In this document: positions 16,163 through 24,761 of the stretch, piece by piece
Numbering within the stretch: the stretch's first letter is position 1
Layout of the letters: each line of letters opens with the position of its first letter
The notes under the pieces: generated by a model
Databases searched by the model: none
Told to the model about the DNA's origin: nothing
What the model saw: the letters and a program-made list of their open reading frames with translations, nothing else
Source of the DNA: Levilactobacillus humaensis
GTDB taxonomy: Bacteria > Bacillota > Bacilli > Lactobacillales > Lactobacillaceae
Reading direction: 5' to 3'
DNA: 64,000 nt
Assembly: GCF_024345185.1 (NCBI RefSeq)
Contig: NZ_BROB01000017.1
Location: 1 to 64,000 of the forward strand
Program-made: the position numbers and the translations under genes

Positions 16163-16243
16163 TTGGTTCACCTGATTTCCAATTTTCCTATATTATAAAG
16201 TTAAATAGTTTAATATTCTACTTCTTTGCTTGAAATGACACAC

Positions 16244-16275
16244 AAAGGGCGCTACCGCAGTGGTAGCGCCCTTTG
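16244..16275 (-). terminator. Terminator of mleP, copy B of a duplicated hairpin
   Basis: AAAGGGCGCTACC/GGTAGCGCCCTTT is a perfect 13-bp stem downstream of the permease gene. It shares nearly its whole length with the hairpin at 15476-15506. Confidence 0.75.
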
Positions 16276-16299
16276 TATACTCCCCCAGAAGTTAAGAAA

Positions 16300-17271
16300 C
16301 TAGATGAATTGAATCAGTGACATCAGAATTGGCACCACGATGATGAATAATACGGTACTGGTGGTCACGATGTTCGTAGCATATTCCACGTCACCGTGGG
16401 CTTCGTTAGCCAGGATTGGTAAGACCGCAAGCATTGGCGTTGCGGATTGCACAATCAAGGTTTGAGAAGCCAAGGTTGGGAAGCTAGCACCGAAGTGACC
16501 AGCAGCCAACAGAACCGCTACCATCAAGATTGGTGACATGACGAACCGACCCAAGAGGGCCACGATCGTGTCACGGTCAAAGTGAATACTCTTCAGCCCG
16601 GCGTCCGCTAAGACAATCCCAATGTAGATCAGGGAAAGTGGGGTAACCAGATTCCCAACGTAAGTCAACGTCGAGTTAACGAAGCTGATCTTTAAGATTG
16701 GGATGTTGAGGAGCAAGAAGATTAAGGCCACTAAGAAACCAACCAGTGGCATGGGGATAACTTTCTTCCAGTCGATCTTGTTGTGATGCTTTTCCTTAGG
16801 CAACGTTGGATCGTCGTTGGAGATCAGGAAGACCCCGAAGGCCCAAGTCGAAACGGTGTTGACGATATAGTAAACCAGGAAGTAGGTCATACTCTTATCC
16901 CCAAACAGCGCGATGTTCAAAGGCAACCCAATGAAGATGGTGTTGGCGTTGACGATGGCGTTGATGAAGATCCCTTTACGACCGGGCTTCACGTGCATGA
17001 TGCGAACGAGGCCAAACGCGATGATATAGCCAATGATGACGGCAATAAAGGCGTAGACCAGGTAGCCGGAGAAGGAGACCAGTTGGCCCCGAGTTAACCG
17101 ACTCAATACCGAAACGAAGATTGATGCTGGCAGTGCAATGTTTTTGATAAATTTAGAGATGGTACCGCCGAACTTGTCGTCGAACCAACCTTGCCGCCGC
17201 AGAACATAACCAAGAATCATGATTAAAACAACGACGAGGACACTTTGAATTGAGTTCCATAAAACAGCCAC
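16300..17271 (-). CDS. mleP: AEC-family malate permease
   Basis: A 323-residue auxin-efflux-carrier-type transporter with about ten TM helices (first LVVVLIMILGYVLRRQGWFDD; last FIIVVPILMSLIQFI). The position directly downstream of the malolactic enzyme gene, on the same strand, identifies it as the malate/lactate permease MleP. It imports malate in exchange for lactate, which generates proton motive force. A hairpin separates it from the enzyme gene and may tune its expression. Confidence 0.87.
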   Translation of the reverse strand: MAVLWNSIQSVLVVVLIMILGYVLRRQGWFDDKFGGTISKFIKNIALPASIFVSVLSRLTRGQLVSFSGYLVYAFIAVIIGYIIAFGLVRIMHVKPGRKGIFINAIVNANTIFIGLPLNIALFGDKSMTYFLVYYIVNTVSTWAFGVFLISNDDPTLPKEKHHNKIDWKKVIPMPLVGFLVALIFLLLNIPILKISFVNSTLTYVGNLVTPLSLIYIGIVLADAGLKSIHFDRDTIVALLGRFVMSPILMVAVLLAAGHFGASFPTLASQTLIVQSATPMLAVLPILANEAHGDVEYATNIVTTSTVLFIIVVPILMSLIQFI

Positions 17272-17307
17272 GAGAGACGTCCTTCTTTCAAGTAATGTTT
17301 AGATTAA

Positions 17308-17356
17308 CTCACGTGCTGGTCGTCAGCGAGAGGTCGCCAACAAACTAGCACGTGAG
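17308..17356 (-). promoter_or_regulatory. Intercistronic hairpin between mleA and mleP
   Basis: CTCACGTGCT (17308-17317) and AGCACGTGAG (17347-17356) form a perfect 10-bp stem with a 29-base loop. There is no T-run, so a role in mRNA stability or processing between the enzyme and permease genes is more likely than termination. Confidence 0.5.
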
Positions 17357-17404
17357 GGATTACTATTCAGTTTTGGGTGAACCTAATGCCAGAAACGCGG
17401 CGTC

Positions 17405-19042
17405 TTAGTCGACAGTCTTGTATTCTGGTACCCACTTCATGTCAGCAACAGCTTGCTTGGCATCAGCGATAGGTTCCTTGTTCAGCTTTTGGTCGAGGAC
17501 GCTTTGGGCCACGATTTCAGCTAACTTTTGTGAGAAGCTGGTTAATTGGGAAACGGGTGGTAAGACAGCGGCACCGGCTTGCGTGGTGTCCACAATTCCA
17601 CCAAGGGCGTGGCAAGCGGCGGAAAGCGTTTCGCCATTTAAGACCTTGGCAGTTGAAGCAATCAACCCGAAACCTAAACCAGGGTACATCAGGGCGTTGT
17701 TTCCTTGGCCGATGTGGTAAGTGACACCCTTGTAGTCAACGTCGCCGGCTGGAATTCCAGTTGCGATGAGAGCTTTTCCGTCGGTCCACTTGATCAGGTC
17801 GGCAGCAGTTGCTTCGGCCAACTTGGTAGGGTTAGACAGAGGGAAGATGATTGGACGTTCCGTGTGAGCAGCCATGTCCTTAACGATTTCTTCCGTAAAG
17901 GTCCCAGGTTGAGTGGACGTTCCGATCATAACCGTTGGGTGCACCGTCTTCACGATGGCGGCCAGGTTAGTCAGCTCATCAGCGTTGTCGAATTCGCTAC
18001 GTTGACGAGTGAAGTCCTTTTGAGCGGCCGTTAAGTCAGGGGTGTCATCGAAGAGTAACCCTTGCTTGTCGACAGCGTAGAAGTGCTTGCGAGCTTCTTC
18101 GTCAGAAAGACCGGCGCGCTTCAATTCATCGAGAATTTGATTGGCAATCCCCATGCCGGCAGTCCCAGCACCGAAGGTTAAGAACTTTTGGTCTTTGATG
18201 TCTTCCTTAGAGATGTTCAGGGCACCTAGGATTCCGGCCAGAACGACCATCCCAGTTCCTTGAATGTCATCGTTAAAGGTCGCAAATTGGTCCTTGTACT
18301 TGTCCAAGATAACTTGCGCGTTGGAGCGTCCGAAATCTTCCCAGTGCAAGAGTGATTCAGGGAATAACTTCTGTTCTGCGGTTACGAAGCGGTCAATCAC
18401 GTCGTAGTAAACGTCACCGTAAACCCGCTTGTGGTGGTTACCCAAGTAGAGTGGGTCATCTAATAGGGTTTGGTTGTTGGTCCCGGCGTCGATACTTACA
18501 GGTAACACTTGGGCAGGGTCAATGCCGGCGGCGGCGGTGTAAACCATCAGTTTACCAACGGCGATATCAACCCCATTGACACCCCAGTCACCCATACCGA
18601 GGATTCCTTCGGCGTCGGTTACAACGACCAGACGAATGTCGCGGCCATCAGCGGCGTTCTTCAGCGTTGCTTCAATGTTGTCAGGGTCATCGATTGAGAT
18701 GAAGGCGGCGTTTTGAGGATCGGTGAAGAGGTGGCTGTATTGTTCAATAGAATCTGCAACCGTTGGGTCATACACGATTGGCATGAATTCAACGACGTGT
18801 TCGTCCATCAAACGGAAGAATAACGTCCGGTTTTCATTGAATAAGTTCATTAAGAAAAGGCGTTTTTCTAAATCACTAGCTTTGTTTTGGAATTGTGCGT
18901 AGGCTTGGGTTGCCTGTTCGTCCAAGGTTTGGACGTGGCTAGGAAGCGTCCCGACGATTCCGAGGGCCTTACGTTCGGCCTGAGTGAAAGCAGTTCCCTT
19001 ATTTAAGAAGGGGTTATTTAAAATTGAAGCAGTGGTTGTCAT
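17405..19042 (-). CDS. mleA: Malolactic enzyme
   Basis: A 545-residue NAD+- and Mn2+-dependent enzyme that decarboxylates L-malate to L-lactate and CO2. It has the malic-enzyme layout: N-terminal domain with [20 protein letters not shown], metal site [14 protein letters not shown] and [15 protein letters not shown], the NAD Rossmann motif [14 protein letters not shown], then [13 protein letters not shown]. The length is typical. GGAGG precedes the ATG. Its divergent neighbour is the LysR activator and its downstream neighbour the permease, the standard mle cluster. Confidence 0.95.
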   Translation of the reverse strand: MTTTASILNNPFLNKGTAFTQAERKALGIVGTLPSHVQTLDEQATQAYAQFQNKASDLEKRLFLMNLFNENRTLFFRLMDEHVVEFMPIVYDPTVADSIEQYSHLFTDPQNAAFISIDDPDNIEATLKNAADGRDIRLVVVTDAEGILGMGDWGVNGVDIAVGKLMVYTAAAGIDPAQVLPVSIDAGTNNQTLLDDPLYLGNHHKRVYGDVYYDVIDRFVTAEQKLFPESLLHWEDFGRSNAQVILDKYKDQFATFNDDIQGTGMVVLAGILGALNISKEDIKDQKFLTFGAGTAGMGIANQILDELKRAGLSDEEARKHFYAVDKQGLLFDDTPDLTAAQKDFTRQRSEFDNADELTNLAAIVKTVHPTVMIGTSTQPGTFTEEIVKDMAAHTERPIIFPLSNPTKLAEATAADLIKWTDGKALIATGIPAGDVDYKGVTYHIGQGNNALMYPGLGFGLIASTAKVLNGETLSAACHALGGIVDTTQAGAAVLPPVSQLTSFSQKLAEIVAQSVLDQKLNKEPIADAKQAVADMKWVPEYKTVD

Positions 19043-19124
19043 AAATTGTTTCCTCCAATCGCGAATTAAGTTTACGAGTCATACTATAAATCGCTAACAA
19101 AAGTATAGTCAAATGTGGCATCCG

Positions 19125-19143
19125 TTATAAAATTAATTTATAA
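19125..19143. promoter_or_regulatory. Likely MleR-binding palindrome
   Basis: TTATAAAATTAATTTATAA is a near-perfect 19-bp palindrome in the divergent mleA/mleR gap. It contains LysR-type AT-N11-AT spacing. Confidence 0.55.
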
Positions 19144-19178
19144 TAGGCACATAAATGCCGATCTAGAGGGGATAAATT

Positions 19179-20063
19179 GTGAACACAAAAGACTTGGCCT
19201 ATTTCGACCAATTAATAAAACAAAAAAACTTTTCCAAGGTGGCTGCCTCATTTGGGGTAACGCAACCCACAATTACCATGGCCGTCAAGCGTTTGGAGAC
19301 GGAATTCAACACCAAACTCTTTTTACGTGATCGCGCCCATCACGAGCTGATCGTGACGGACAGCGGCCAACAATTGGCGGTTCATGCCCAGTCCATTCTG
19401 GGAGAGTTAGACATTGCGCACCAGGAGCTGGATCACCTGACGCAACAGCGGATTATCTTGGGCTTGCCGCCGATTATTGAAAATCACTACTTCCCCCGGG
19501 TGGCGGCGCGGCTACAGGAACTGGGAATGCTCGAGAATATTCAGACGTTAGAGGGCGGTTCCGTGTGGCTCCGTAACGCGTTGCGAGATGGTCAGGCCGA
19601 CATTGCTCTTTTGGGGTCGGCCGAACCCTTGTCCTACCAGACTTTGTTAGCCGAAGAGTTCGATCGCAAGCCTTTCAATATCTTCGTTTCGGCCCAGCAT
19701 CCGTTGGCGAAGCGTAAACGGATCTACTTTAGTGAACTCAAAGGCGAAAAGTTTGTCTTGTTTACCAGTAGTTTCGTGCATAACACGGCCTTCAATAAGC
19801 TAACTCGCCGGAATCATTTCCGTCCCGATGTGGTCTTCCGGGCCGCCGATACCCACGTCATCATGAACCTGGTGGCGGAGAACGTCGGGGTGAGCTTCCT
19901 GACGGATATCGTGGACCAACACCGGCATGACGTGGTGCGATTGGAGTTACTGGATGACGAGCAACCGGCCTTTATTACCAGCATTGTCACCCGGACCTCA
20001 CATGTCTTAACGGGAACGCAACAACGGGTGCTGAAGGTCCTACGTGAAACGCTGGAAGAGTGA
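19179..20063 (+). CDS. mleR: LysR-family activator of malolactic genes
   Basis: 294 residues. The GTG start follows AGAGGGG. The N-terminal wHTH is NTKDLAYFDQLIKQKNFSKVAASFGVTQPTITMAVKRLE; the co-inducer domain follows from residue ~90. LysR proteins bind T-N11-A sites and activate when ligand, here presumably L-malate, is bound. It is divergent from mleA. Confidence 0.92.
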   Translation: MNTKDLAYFDQLIKQKNFSKVAASFGVTQPTITMAVKRLETEFNTKLFLRDRAHHELIVTDSGQQLAVHAQSILGELDIAHQELDHLTQQRIILGLPPIIENHYFPRVAARLQELGMLENIQTLEGGSVWLRNALRDGQADIALLGSAEPLSYQTLLAEEFDRKPFNIFVSAQHPLAKRKRIYFSELKGEKFVLFTSSFVHNTAFNKLTRRNHFRPDVVFRAADTHVIMNLVAENVGVSFLTDIVDQHRHDVVRLELLDDEQPAFITSIVTRTSHVLTGTQQRVLKVLRETLEE

Positions 20064-20110
20064 TCCCGGCTTAAATGTAGCAAACCAAAATTCAAAAAAT
20101 TTGCCAAATA

Positions 20111-20153
20111 AAAACCGTTCGATCAACAGTGTTGTTGGTCGAACGGCTTTTTT
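20111..20153. terminator. Terminator between mleR and a convergent gene
   Basis: CCGTTCGA...TCGAACGG stem with A-run before and T6 after; it can serve both directions. Confidence 0.8.
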
Positions 20154-20157
20154 ACAG

Positions 20158-20481
20158 TTAATGTTTGGTCGTCCAGAGGTGGTGGCCGTTCGCGAAGGCG
20201 AAGAGGTCAGCCATGGCCTGACGATTATGGGCCGTATCGCTCAGGGCGAGGGTGAGATTCGCCTCATCTAGGAAATAGCGAAAGTCACGGATGCCCAGTG
20301 TCTGTTGGGCGGTGCGGTAGGCCCGACCCGAGATGATGCCGAGCACGTGATCTTGGAGGGTCAGGTGTGCGAGCTGTTGGTCACCAGTTAATAACCGGAG
20401 ATCCGTCAGCTTCAGCGTGACCCGATCGGGACGCCGCGATCGGACGTTGGTGCCGGTTAGCGTTAGGGTGGAGATTGACAT
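20158..20481 (-). CDS. Hypothetical protein
   Basis: 107 residues; I do not recognise the family. AAGGAGG lies six bases before the ATG at 20481. An upstream in-frame ATG would add a peptide MFHVKH, which is only the translation of the parS site and is rejected. The first 50 residues alternate as beta strands (STLTLTGTNVRSRRPDRVTLKLTDLRLL) and the rest is helical. It may be co-transcribed with cadD, which ends 40 bases upstream of it. Confidence 0.65.
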   Translation of the reverse strand: MSISTLTLTGTNVRSRRPDRVTLKLTDLRLLTGDQQLAHLTLQDHVLGIISGRAYRTAQQTLGIRDFRYFLDEANLTLALSDTAHNRQAMADLFAFANGHHLWTTKH

Positions 20482-20497
20482 GGGGGGCCTCCTTGAA

Positions 20498-20513
20498 TGT
20501 TTCACATGAAACA
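20498..20513. promoter_or_regulatory. parS-like site
   Basis: TGTTTCACATGAAACA differs from the parS consensus at one position (central G to A). It is intergenic. Confidence 0.7.
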
Positions 20514-20520
20514 TGTCTTT

Positions 20521-21093
20521 CTATAGTAGAATTAATAATCCAATTCCAATGAAGAGGAGCGGTGACAGCCAGGCCCCGAAGCGCGCGAAGAAACGGCTGG
20601 CGATGGTTGACTTGGCCAACTGATGACTTAGCAGGAGCCACAATCCCACCATAATCAGGAAGATCAGACACACATTGGCAAATTGCGGCGTGGTGAGGTG
20701 GGTGAAGTAGGGAATATAGATACTGAGATTGTCACCACCATTACTGACGGTAAGGGCCCAAACGAGAGGCCAACGAATGGATTTCGTCAGCTGTGGGGGA
20801 AGACCGGTGGCATCGCGATGCTGCCACCAGGTCTTTAGACCCCAGATCCCGAGAAATAGGGGGATGAGGCCAAACCAACGGGTCCAATGGACGACATTAA
20901 AGTGGATGATTCCTCGGCTGATAATCCAGGCGACGGCAATGAGGGTCATGATTCCCAGATATTGACCGATCACCACGGCATGTTTCTGCCGGGCATTCTT
21001 GGCCGTCAGCCAAAGCAGGAGTAAGACGATGAGGTCATCGGTGTCGGTAACGAAGAAGACGCCAATGCTGGTGAGGAGAAACGTTAGAGACAT
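20521..21093 (-). CDS. cadD: CadD-family cadmium resistance transporter
   Basis: 190 residues, five or six TM helices. VTDTDDLIVLLLLW near the N-terminus and VIGQYLGIMTLIAVAW are characteristic of CadD. It exports or sequesters cadmium at the membrane; some members handle quaternary amines. The start ATG at 21093 has AAGGAC ten bases upstream; 14 further codons upstream have no ribosome-binding site. No CadX-type regulator is next to it. Confidence 0.85.
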   Translation of the reverse strand: MSLTFLLTSIGVFFVTDTDDLIVLLLLWLTAKNARQKHAVVIGQYLGIMTLIAVAWIISRGIIHFNVVHWTRWFGLIPLFLGIWGLKTWWQHRDATGLPPQLTKSIRWPLVWALTVSNGGDNLSIYIPYFTHLTTPQFANVCLIFLIMVGLWLLLSHQLAKSTIASRFFARFGAWLSPLLFIGIGLLILL

Positions 21094-21174
21094 GGCTACA
21101 CGGTCCTTCTGTTCGGAATATCTTCTATCATACACCAGTTAACAGGTTGATTTTATACAAAAATTGAATAAAAA

Positions 21175-21201
21175 AACCGAGGCCAGATGGTCTCGGTTTT
21201 G
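21175..21201 (-). terminator. Terminator of the GtrA gene
   Basis: AACCGA...TCGGTT hairpin with A- and T-runs, just downstream of the stop at 21212. Confidence 0.75.
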
Positions 21202-21211
21202 ACGATTAAAT

Positions 21212-21724
21212 TTAGTCGGCAGGTGCGGGTTGGTTCTTGAAGACCAACTTCTTGGAAACGAAGAAGTTCAGAACTAACGCGATAATGTGGCCGATAACCT
21301 TCACGATGGTCTTGTTGCCACTGAGGACGGAAACACCGAACCACAGGAGGACCGTTTCAATTAAGAAGGTAATAATCCGGGTCATGTAGAACGTTCCCAT
21401 TTCCTTCATTGGCTTGTCTGACTTGTGCATGAAGACGAACTGCCGGTCTAACCAGAAGGAAACCTGAACACTAATTAACCAGTCAATAAAGTTGGCGATT
21501 TGGTATTCGATACCCATGGTGTGATAGAACAGGTAGAACAAGACGATGTTGACGACCACTGAGACGGCACCGAACAAGAGATACCGGGAGACTTGTCCCT
21601 GGACCTTCTGCTCAACCTTTTGGAGCTCGGCAGCGTGTTCGTTTTCTGTTTCGGTCAATTCGGCTTCATACTCCGCTTTCGTCGTCGGGTAATGGTCGTG
21701 GCGTAGAGGGGTTTGATTATCCAT
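21212..21724 (-). CDS. GtrA-family membrane protein
   Basis: 170 residues. A charged coiled-coil N-terminus (AEYEAELTETENEHAAELQK, residues ~17-42) is followed by four TM helices of the GtrA domain (YLLFGAVSVVVNIVLFYLFY to VIGHIIALVLNFFVSKKLVF). GtrA-like proteins help flip or transfer undecaprenyl-linked sugars for wall polymer glycosylation. No glycosyltransferase is adjacent, so the partner is elsewhere. Confidence 0.85.
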   Translation of the reverse strand: MDNQTPLRHDHYPTTKAEYEAELTETENEHAAELQKVEQKVQGQVSRYLLFGAVSVVVNIVLFYLFYHTMGIEYQIANFIDWLISVQVSFWLDRQFVFMHKSDKPMKEMGTFYMTRIITFLIETVLLWFGVSVLSGNKTIVKVIGHIIALVLNFFVSKKLVFKNQPAPAD

Positions 21725-21885
21725 AACTTTAGGAACCTTTCTGTAACGTTTTTTCGCCGGGTGAAACCGTATAGGAAAAACGTCAGCGGCCCACCGAAGT
21801 TATGAAAACGCGTAATTGTCGTATCACACTTAATTATACCGTAATTTACGGTCACTGCAATGCAACGCCCCTCTAATTTTGGTGG

Positions 21886-23526
21886 TTATTTGGCAATAGA
21901 AGCGGTCCGATAGTCCGCACTCCCGTTAAATTGATTATAGACGACACCTTTTAGCTTAGGATTGACCAGAACGCCGGTCCGTCCCTCATAGAGTGGGGTG
22001 ACGGCTTGGTCCTTGAGCGCGATGTGGGCGGCCTTAACTAGGTCGGCGTAGCGCGCTGTTGGTTTGAGGGCGTCGGTGCCTTCAGCGGCGTCTAAGGCAC
22101 TGTCGTAGGCCTTGCTGCTGTAGTGACCCATGTTGGAGTTGTTCGTCGATTCCAGAATCTGTAAGGACTGAATCGGGTCGGCGTAGTCCATGCTCCAGCT
22201 AGTCAGGTTGATCTGGAAGTTCCCCTTGGAGACGTTGCTGAGCATCGAGGTAAAGGGCATGGATTGCACAGTAACCTTTAAGCCCAACTTGGTGGATAAG
22301 GCACTCTGGATGAATTCGGAAAGTTTCTTGCTGGCGTCATCGTCGCCACAGGTGATAGTAACCGTCAGACTCTTCTTGCCCAACTGCTTTAAAGCCTGTT
22401 GGTACAGGGATTTGGCCTTGGTAGGTTGATAGCTCACGGTACTGGTTTCCGCAGCGTCTTGGGTGAAGTCGGCGCCGGTCTTAGGGTTCTTGAGCATGCT
22501 CTTAATCCCAAAGGTCTTGGCGGGAAGTGACCCGTTCTTTAAGACTTGGTCGGCCAGTTGTTTCCGGTTAATGGCCAATGAAATGGCAGTTCGGAGGTCG
22601 CGGTTAGCGGCGACCTTGTCCTTTTCGTTGTATTGCATGAACCCAATCCGACCTTGCGAGAGAGATTTCAAATTAGGATTGTTCTTGTTCTGGGTGGTTT
22701 GTTCCCCATCCAGGGTGACGGCGTCCAGGCGCTTGGACTGGTAAAGGTTGTAGGCCGTTGTCGTTGATTTAATGACCTTGTAGTTGAGCTGTTGCAGCTT
22801 AACTGCCTTGGCATTAGCGTAACGGGCGTTTTTCTTTAAAGTCCAAGTGTCGCTAGTGCCAGTCCAGTTGGTCAAGACGAATGGCCCATTGTAAACGGTG
22901 GTCTTAGCGGATGACCCGTACTGTTTGCCGTACTTGTTCACGGCCTTTTTATTCAAGGGGTAGTAGGTGGTGCTGGCCAGCATTTGTTTGAAATAAGCAG
23001 CTGGTTGGCTGAGGGTGATCGCGAGGCGATACTTGCCCACGGCCTTAACCCCGAGGGATGATGGGGATTTCTTGCCAGCGGCGATGGTCGTGGCATTCTT
23101 AATGTTGGCAAATTGGTAGGTGAACTCCGACTTGGATTGCGGGTTCAGGGTTCGTTCCCATGAGTACACGAAGTCCTGGGCGGTTACCGGGTCGCCATTG
23201 CTCCATTTGCCGTCGTGACGCAGGTCAATCGTGTAGCGATGACCGCGATCGGAGACCGTGGTCTTGGTCGCTAAGGCGTTCTCTGCTTGGCTCTTGGCGT
23301 TCAAACGGTAAAGGCCTTCGCCCACCTGACTCAGGGCGGTACTGGAGACACTGTCGGTAATCTTGGCAACATCGAGACTGGTGATTGGCGCTGTTTGTGA
23401 TAGGTTCAGGGTCTGTTGAGTTGCCGACTTAGTAGTCTTAGAGTGTGCTGTGACGGCGAAGATGCCGCCCCCGACTAGGATAACGCCGCAAAGAAGTAAG
23501 ACTTGTTTCTTGGTTAATAGACTCAT
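21886..23526 (-). CDS. Oligopeptide ABC transporter substrate-binding protein
   Basis: 546 residues, SBP family 5 (OppA/MppA-like). Conserved blocks include RHDGKWSNGDPVTAQDFVYSWERTLNP and LRTAISLAINRKQL. Unlike its paralogue at 55244, it has no lipobox: the N-terminus (LLTKKQVLLLCGVILVGGGIFAVTAHSK) is an uncleaved-looking hydrophobic anchor. The ATG at 23526 is used; GGAGG is upstream. No permease or ATPase genes follow, so it must serve a transporter encoded elsewhere. It is expressed through a T-box leader, so uptake rises when an amino acid is scarce. Confidence 0.9.
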   Translation of the reverse strand: MSLLTKKQVLLLCGVILVGGGIFAVTAHSKTTKSATQQTLNLSQTAPITSLDVAKITDSVSSTALSQVGEGLYRLNAKSQAENALATKTTVSDRGHRYTIDLRHDGKWSNGDPVTAQDFVYSWERTLNPQSKSEFTYQFANIKNATTIAAGKKSPSSLGVKAVGKYRLAITLSQPAAYFKQMLASTTYYPLNKKAVNKYGKQYGSSAKTTVYNGPFVLTNWTGTSDTWTLKKNARYANAKAVKLQQLNYKVIKSTTTAYNLYQSKRLDAVTLDGEQTTQNKNNPNLKSLSQGRIGFMQYNEKDKVAANRDLRTAISLAINRKQLADQVLKNGSLPAKTFGIKSMLKNPKTGADFTQDAAETSTVSYQPTKAKSLYQQALKQLGKKSLTVTITCGDDDASKKLSEFIQSALSTKLGLKVTVQSMPFTSMLSNVSKGNFQINLTSWSMDYADPIQSLQILESTNNSNMGHYSSKAYDSALDAAEGTDALKPTARYADLVKAAHIALKDQAVTPLYEGRTGVLVNPKLKGVVYNQFNGSADYRTASIAK

Positions 23527-23627
23527 TATAAATTCCTCCAAAAGTTAGTTTAGTTGGGTTTAGAAAGAATAATGAGCTTTGCCATCGTGTCAACATAAGT
23601 GAATCCCCCTCGGTTAAATTTGGATAC

Positions 23628-23918
23628 AAAAAACCGTCCTCAACAGCCAATGTGTTAAGGACGGTTTTAACCGCGGTGCCACCTTAATTAGACGGGTCCC
23701 GAAAAAGAGACCGCGCCCCTCTCCACAGGAAACTAACATTTCCCTGACAACTGACGTATGTCGCACGTCTTCCCGTACTTCTAATGGTTCGGGGAAGCCC
23801 TCGGTGGTCCATTTAACTATCTGCGTTCGGCCGTACTCTCAGCAACGACGGCTCTCTTGACGTGCACGATAATCTTGATCTCCACCTCAATGGTTTGTTT
23901 CGGACGATTTATTGAATT
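23628..23918 (-). promoter_or_regulatory. T-box riboswitch, probable Met specifier
   Basis: On the minus strand the leader contains the conserved T-box AAGGTGGCACCGCGG (23671-23685) before a terminator (arms ACCGTCCT/AGGACGGT, then T6). Stem I closes with GGTGG/CCACC, and the 3' side of the internal loop reads UAAAUGGA. AUG (23810-23812) falls at the same loop position as in the second T-box at 56921-57197. Uncharged tRNA would stabilise the antiterminator and permit transcription of the peptide-binding-protein gene. Confidence 0.88.
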
Positions 23919-23924
23919 GAGGCT

Positions 23925-23953
23925 AGTGTACCGCTGAGAAAAAATGCTGTCAA
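23925..23953 (-). promoter_or_regulatory. Consensus promoter of the T-box/peptide-binding gene
   Basis: Minus-strand -35 TTGACA (23948-23953), 17-base spacer and -10 TACACT (23925-23930), just upstream of the T-box leader. Confidence 0.85.
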
Positions 23954-23994
23954 CTAGAAATCTTAAAATTTGATCGTGGCCGTGCCTTCCGGGC

Positions 23995-24146
23995 GGCGCA
24001 AATGGGCTGGAACGCTGTGAGGAGGACGGTAAAAGCCTGGGGGGCGGTCTTTTACCTCGCTTTGAACCGCCAAGAGCGCGTTTCAAAGACGCCATTCTTG
24101 GGAGTTAGGAACTCCCAAGAATCCCACGGCTGAGCCCATTTGCGCC
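23995..24146. repeat. Branched palindromic element (outer stem with three inner hairpins)
   Basis: GGCGCAAATGGGCT (23995-24008) pairs perfectly with AGCCCATTTGCGCC (24133-24146). Inside are three further hairpins: GGTAAAAG/CTTTTACC (24028-24056), CTTTGAA/TTTCAAAG (24060-24088) and TTCTTGGGAGTT/AACTCCCAAGAA (24096-24122). The result is a multibranch fold. Imperfect pairing seems to extend outward to ~23961 and ~24181. No ORF is present. It may be a structured RNA or a non-autonomous repeat. Confidence 0.7.
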
Positions 24147-24285
24147 ACCCTCCAGGCTGAGATTGGTCGTGATAAATTAAGTTTCATTTTTTCTGGTGAG
24201 ACACAGCGTGTGGTCTGGCCTGATGACTTTGTATTAGTGTAAAGTTGTGTCTAAATACGAATTAATAATTATAACCGTTTAATTA

Positions 24286-24645
24286 TTAATATTTAATAAC
24301 TGATTGATAACTACTGTCCAGTAGCTGGAAAAGTGAGTCGTGATCCGTGTTTTGATCCAGAATAATTGAGATCCAGTGTTCCTTGTTCATGTGGTAACCC
24401 GGGAGGTAGCCGGGCTTACTGCGTAGGATGCTGCCAAGTTCAGGATCGACCTTGACGTCGAGGATGTCAACCTCCTCGGTGCCTTCCAGTCCCAGCTTAT
24501 TTAGGGGGACATTCATGACTAGCCCAAACCATTTGCCCTGACGATTCTTGAGGGCCGCGTACTTCGGGAAAGACTTGAAGGTGTACTCTGGGGTCACGCC
24601 GTAGTTATCTTCTGTATAGGTGAAAATTTCTTTACGAGTAACCAT
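24286..24645 (-). CDS. MmcQ/YjbR-family protein
   Basis: A 119-residue MmcQ/YjbR (CyaY-like fold) protein: ALKNRQGKWFGLVMNVPLNKLGL and DVKVDPELGSILRSKPGYLPGYHMNKEHWISIIL are the family's core. The function is not established; a DNA-binding role has been proposed from structure. GAGG lies upstream of the ATG. Single-gene unit. Confidence 0.88.
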   Translation of the reverse strand: MVTRKEIFTYTEDNYGVTPEYTFKSFPKYAALKNRQGKWFGLVMNVPLNKLGLEGTEEVDILDVKVDPELGSILRSKPGYLPGYHMNKEHWISIILDQNTDHDSLFQLLDSSYQSVIKY

Positions 24646-24726
24646 CTCAAAACCTCCTCATGAGATTAACTAACTCTAGTTTACCGCCCAGATAGGGGGA
24701 AGGGCAATGAAACGAGAGGAAACAAA

Positions 24727-24755
24727 AACTGGCGGCCAGGTGGTCGTCAGTTTTT
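24727..24755 (-). terminator. Terminator of the SPFH gene
   Basis: AACTGNCGNCCA/TGGTCGTCAGTT hairpin with T5 on either side. Confidence 0.7.
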
Positions 24756-24761
24756 AATAAA

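Noticed and set aside
20034-20052. CACGTG/GTGAAAC half-matches to parS (also near 37690, 61384)
   Set aside because: Only one half-site matches; occurs by chance in coding sequence.
20482-20514. N-terminal extension MFHVKH... of the 20158 gene
   Set aside because: It is the translation of a parS-like site; the ATG at 20481 has the ribosome-binding site.
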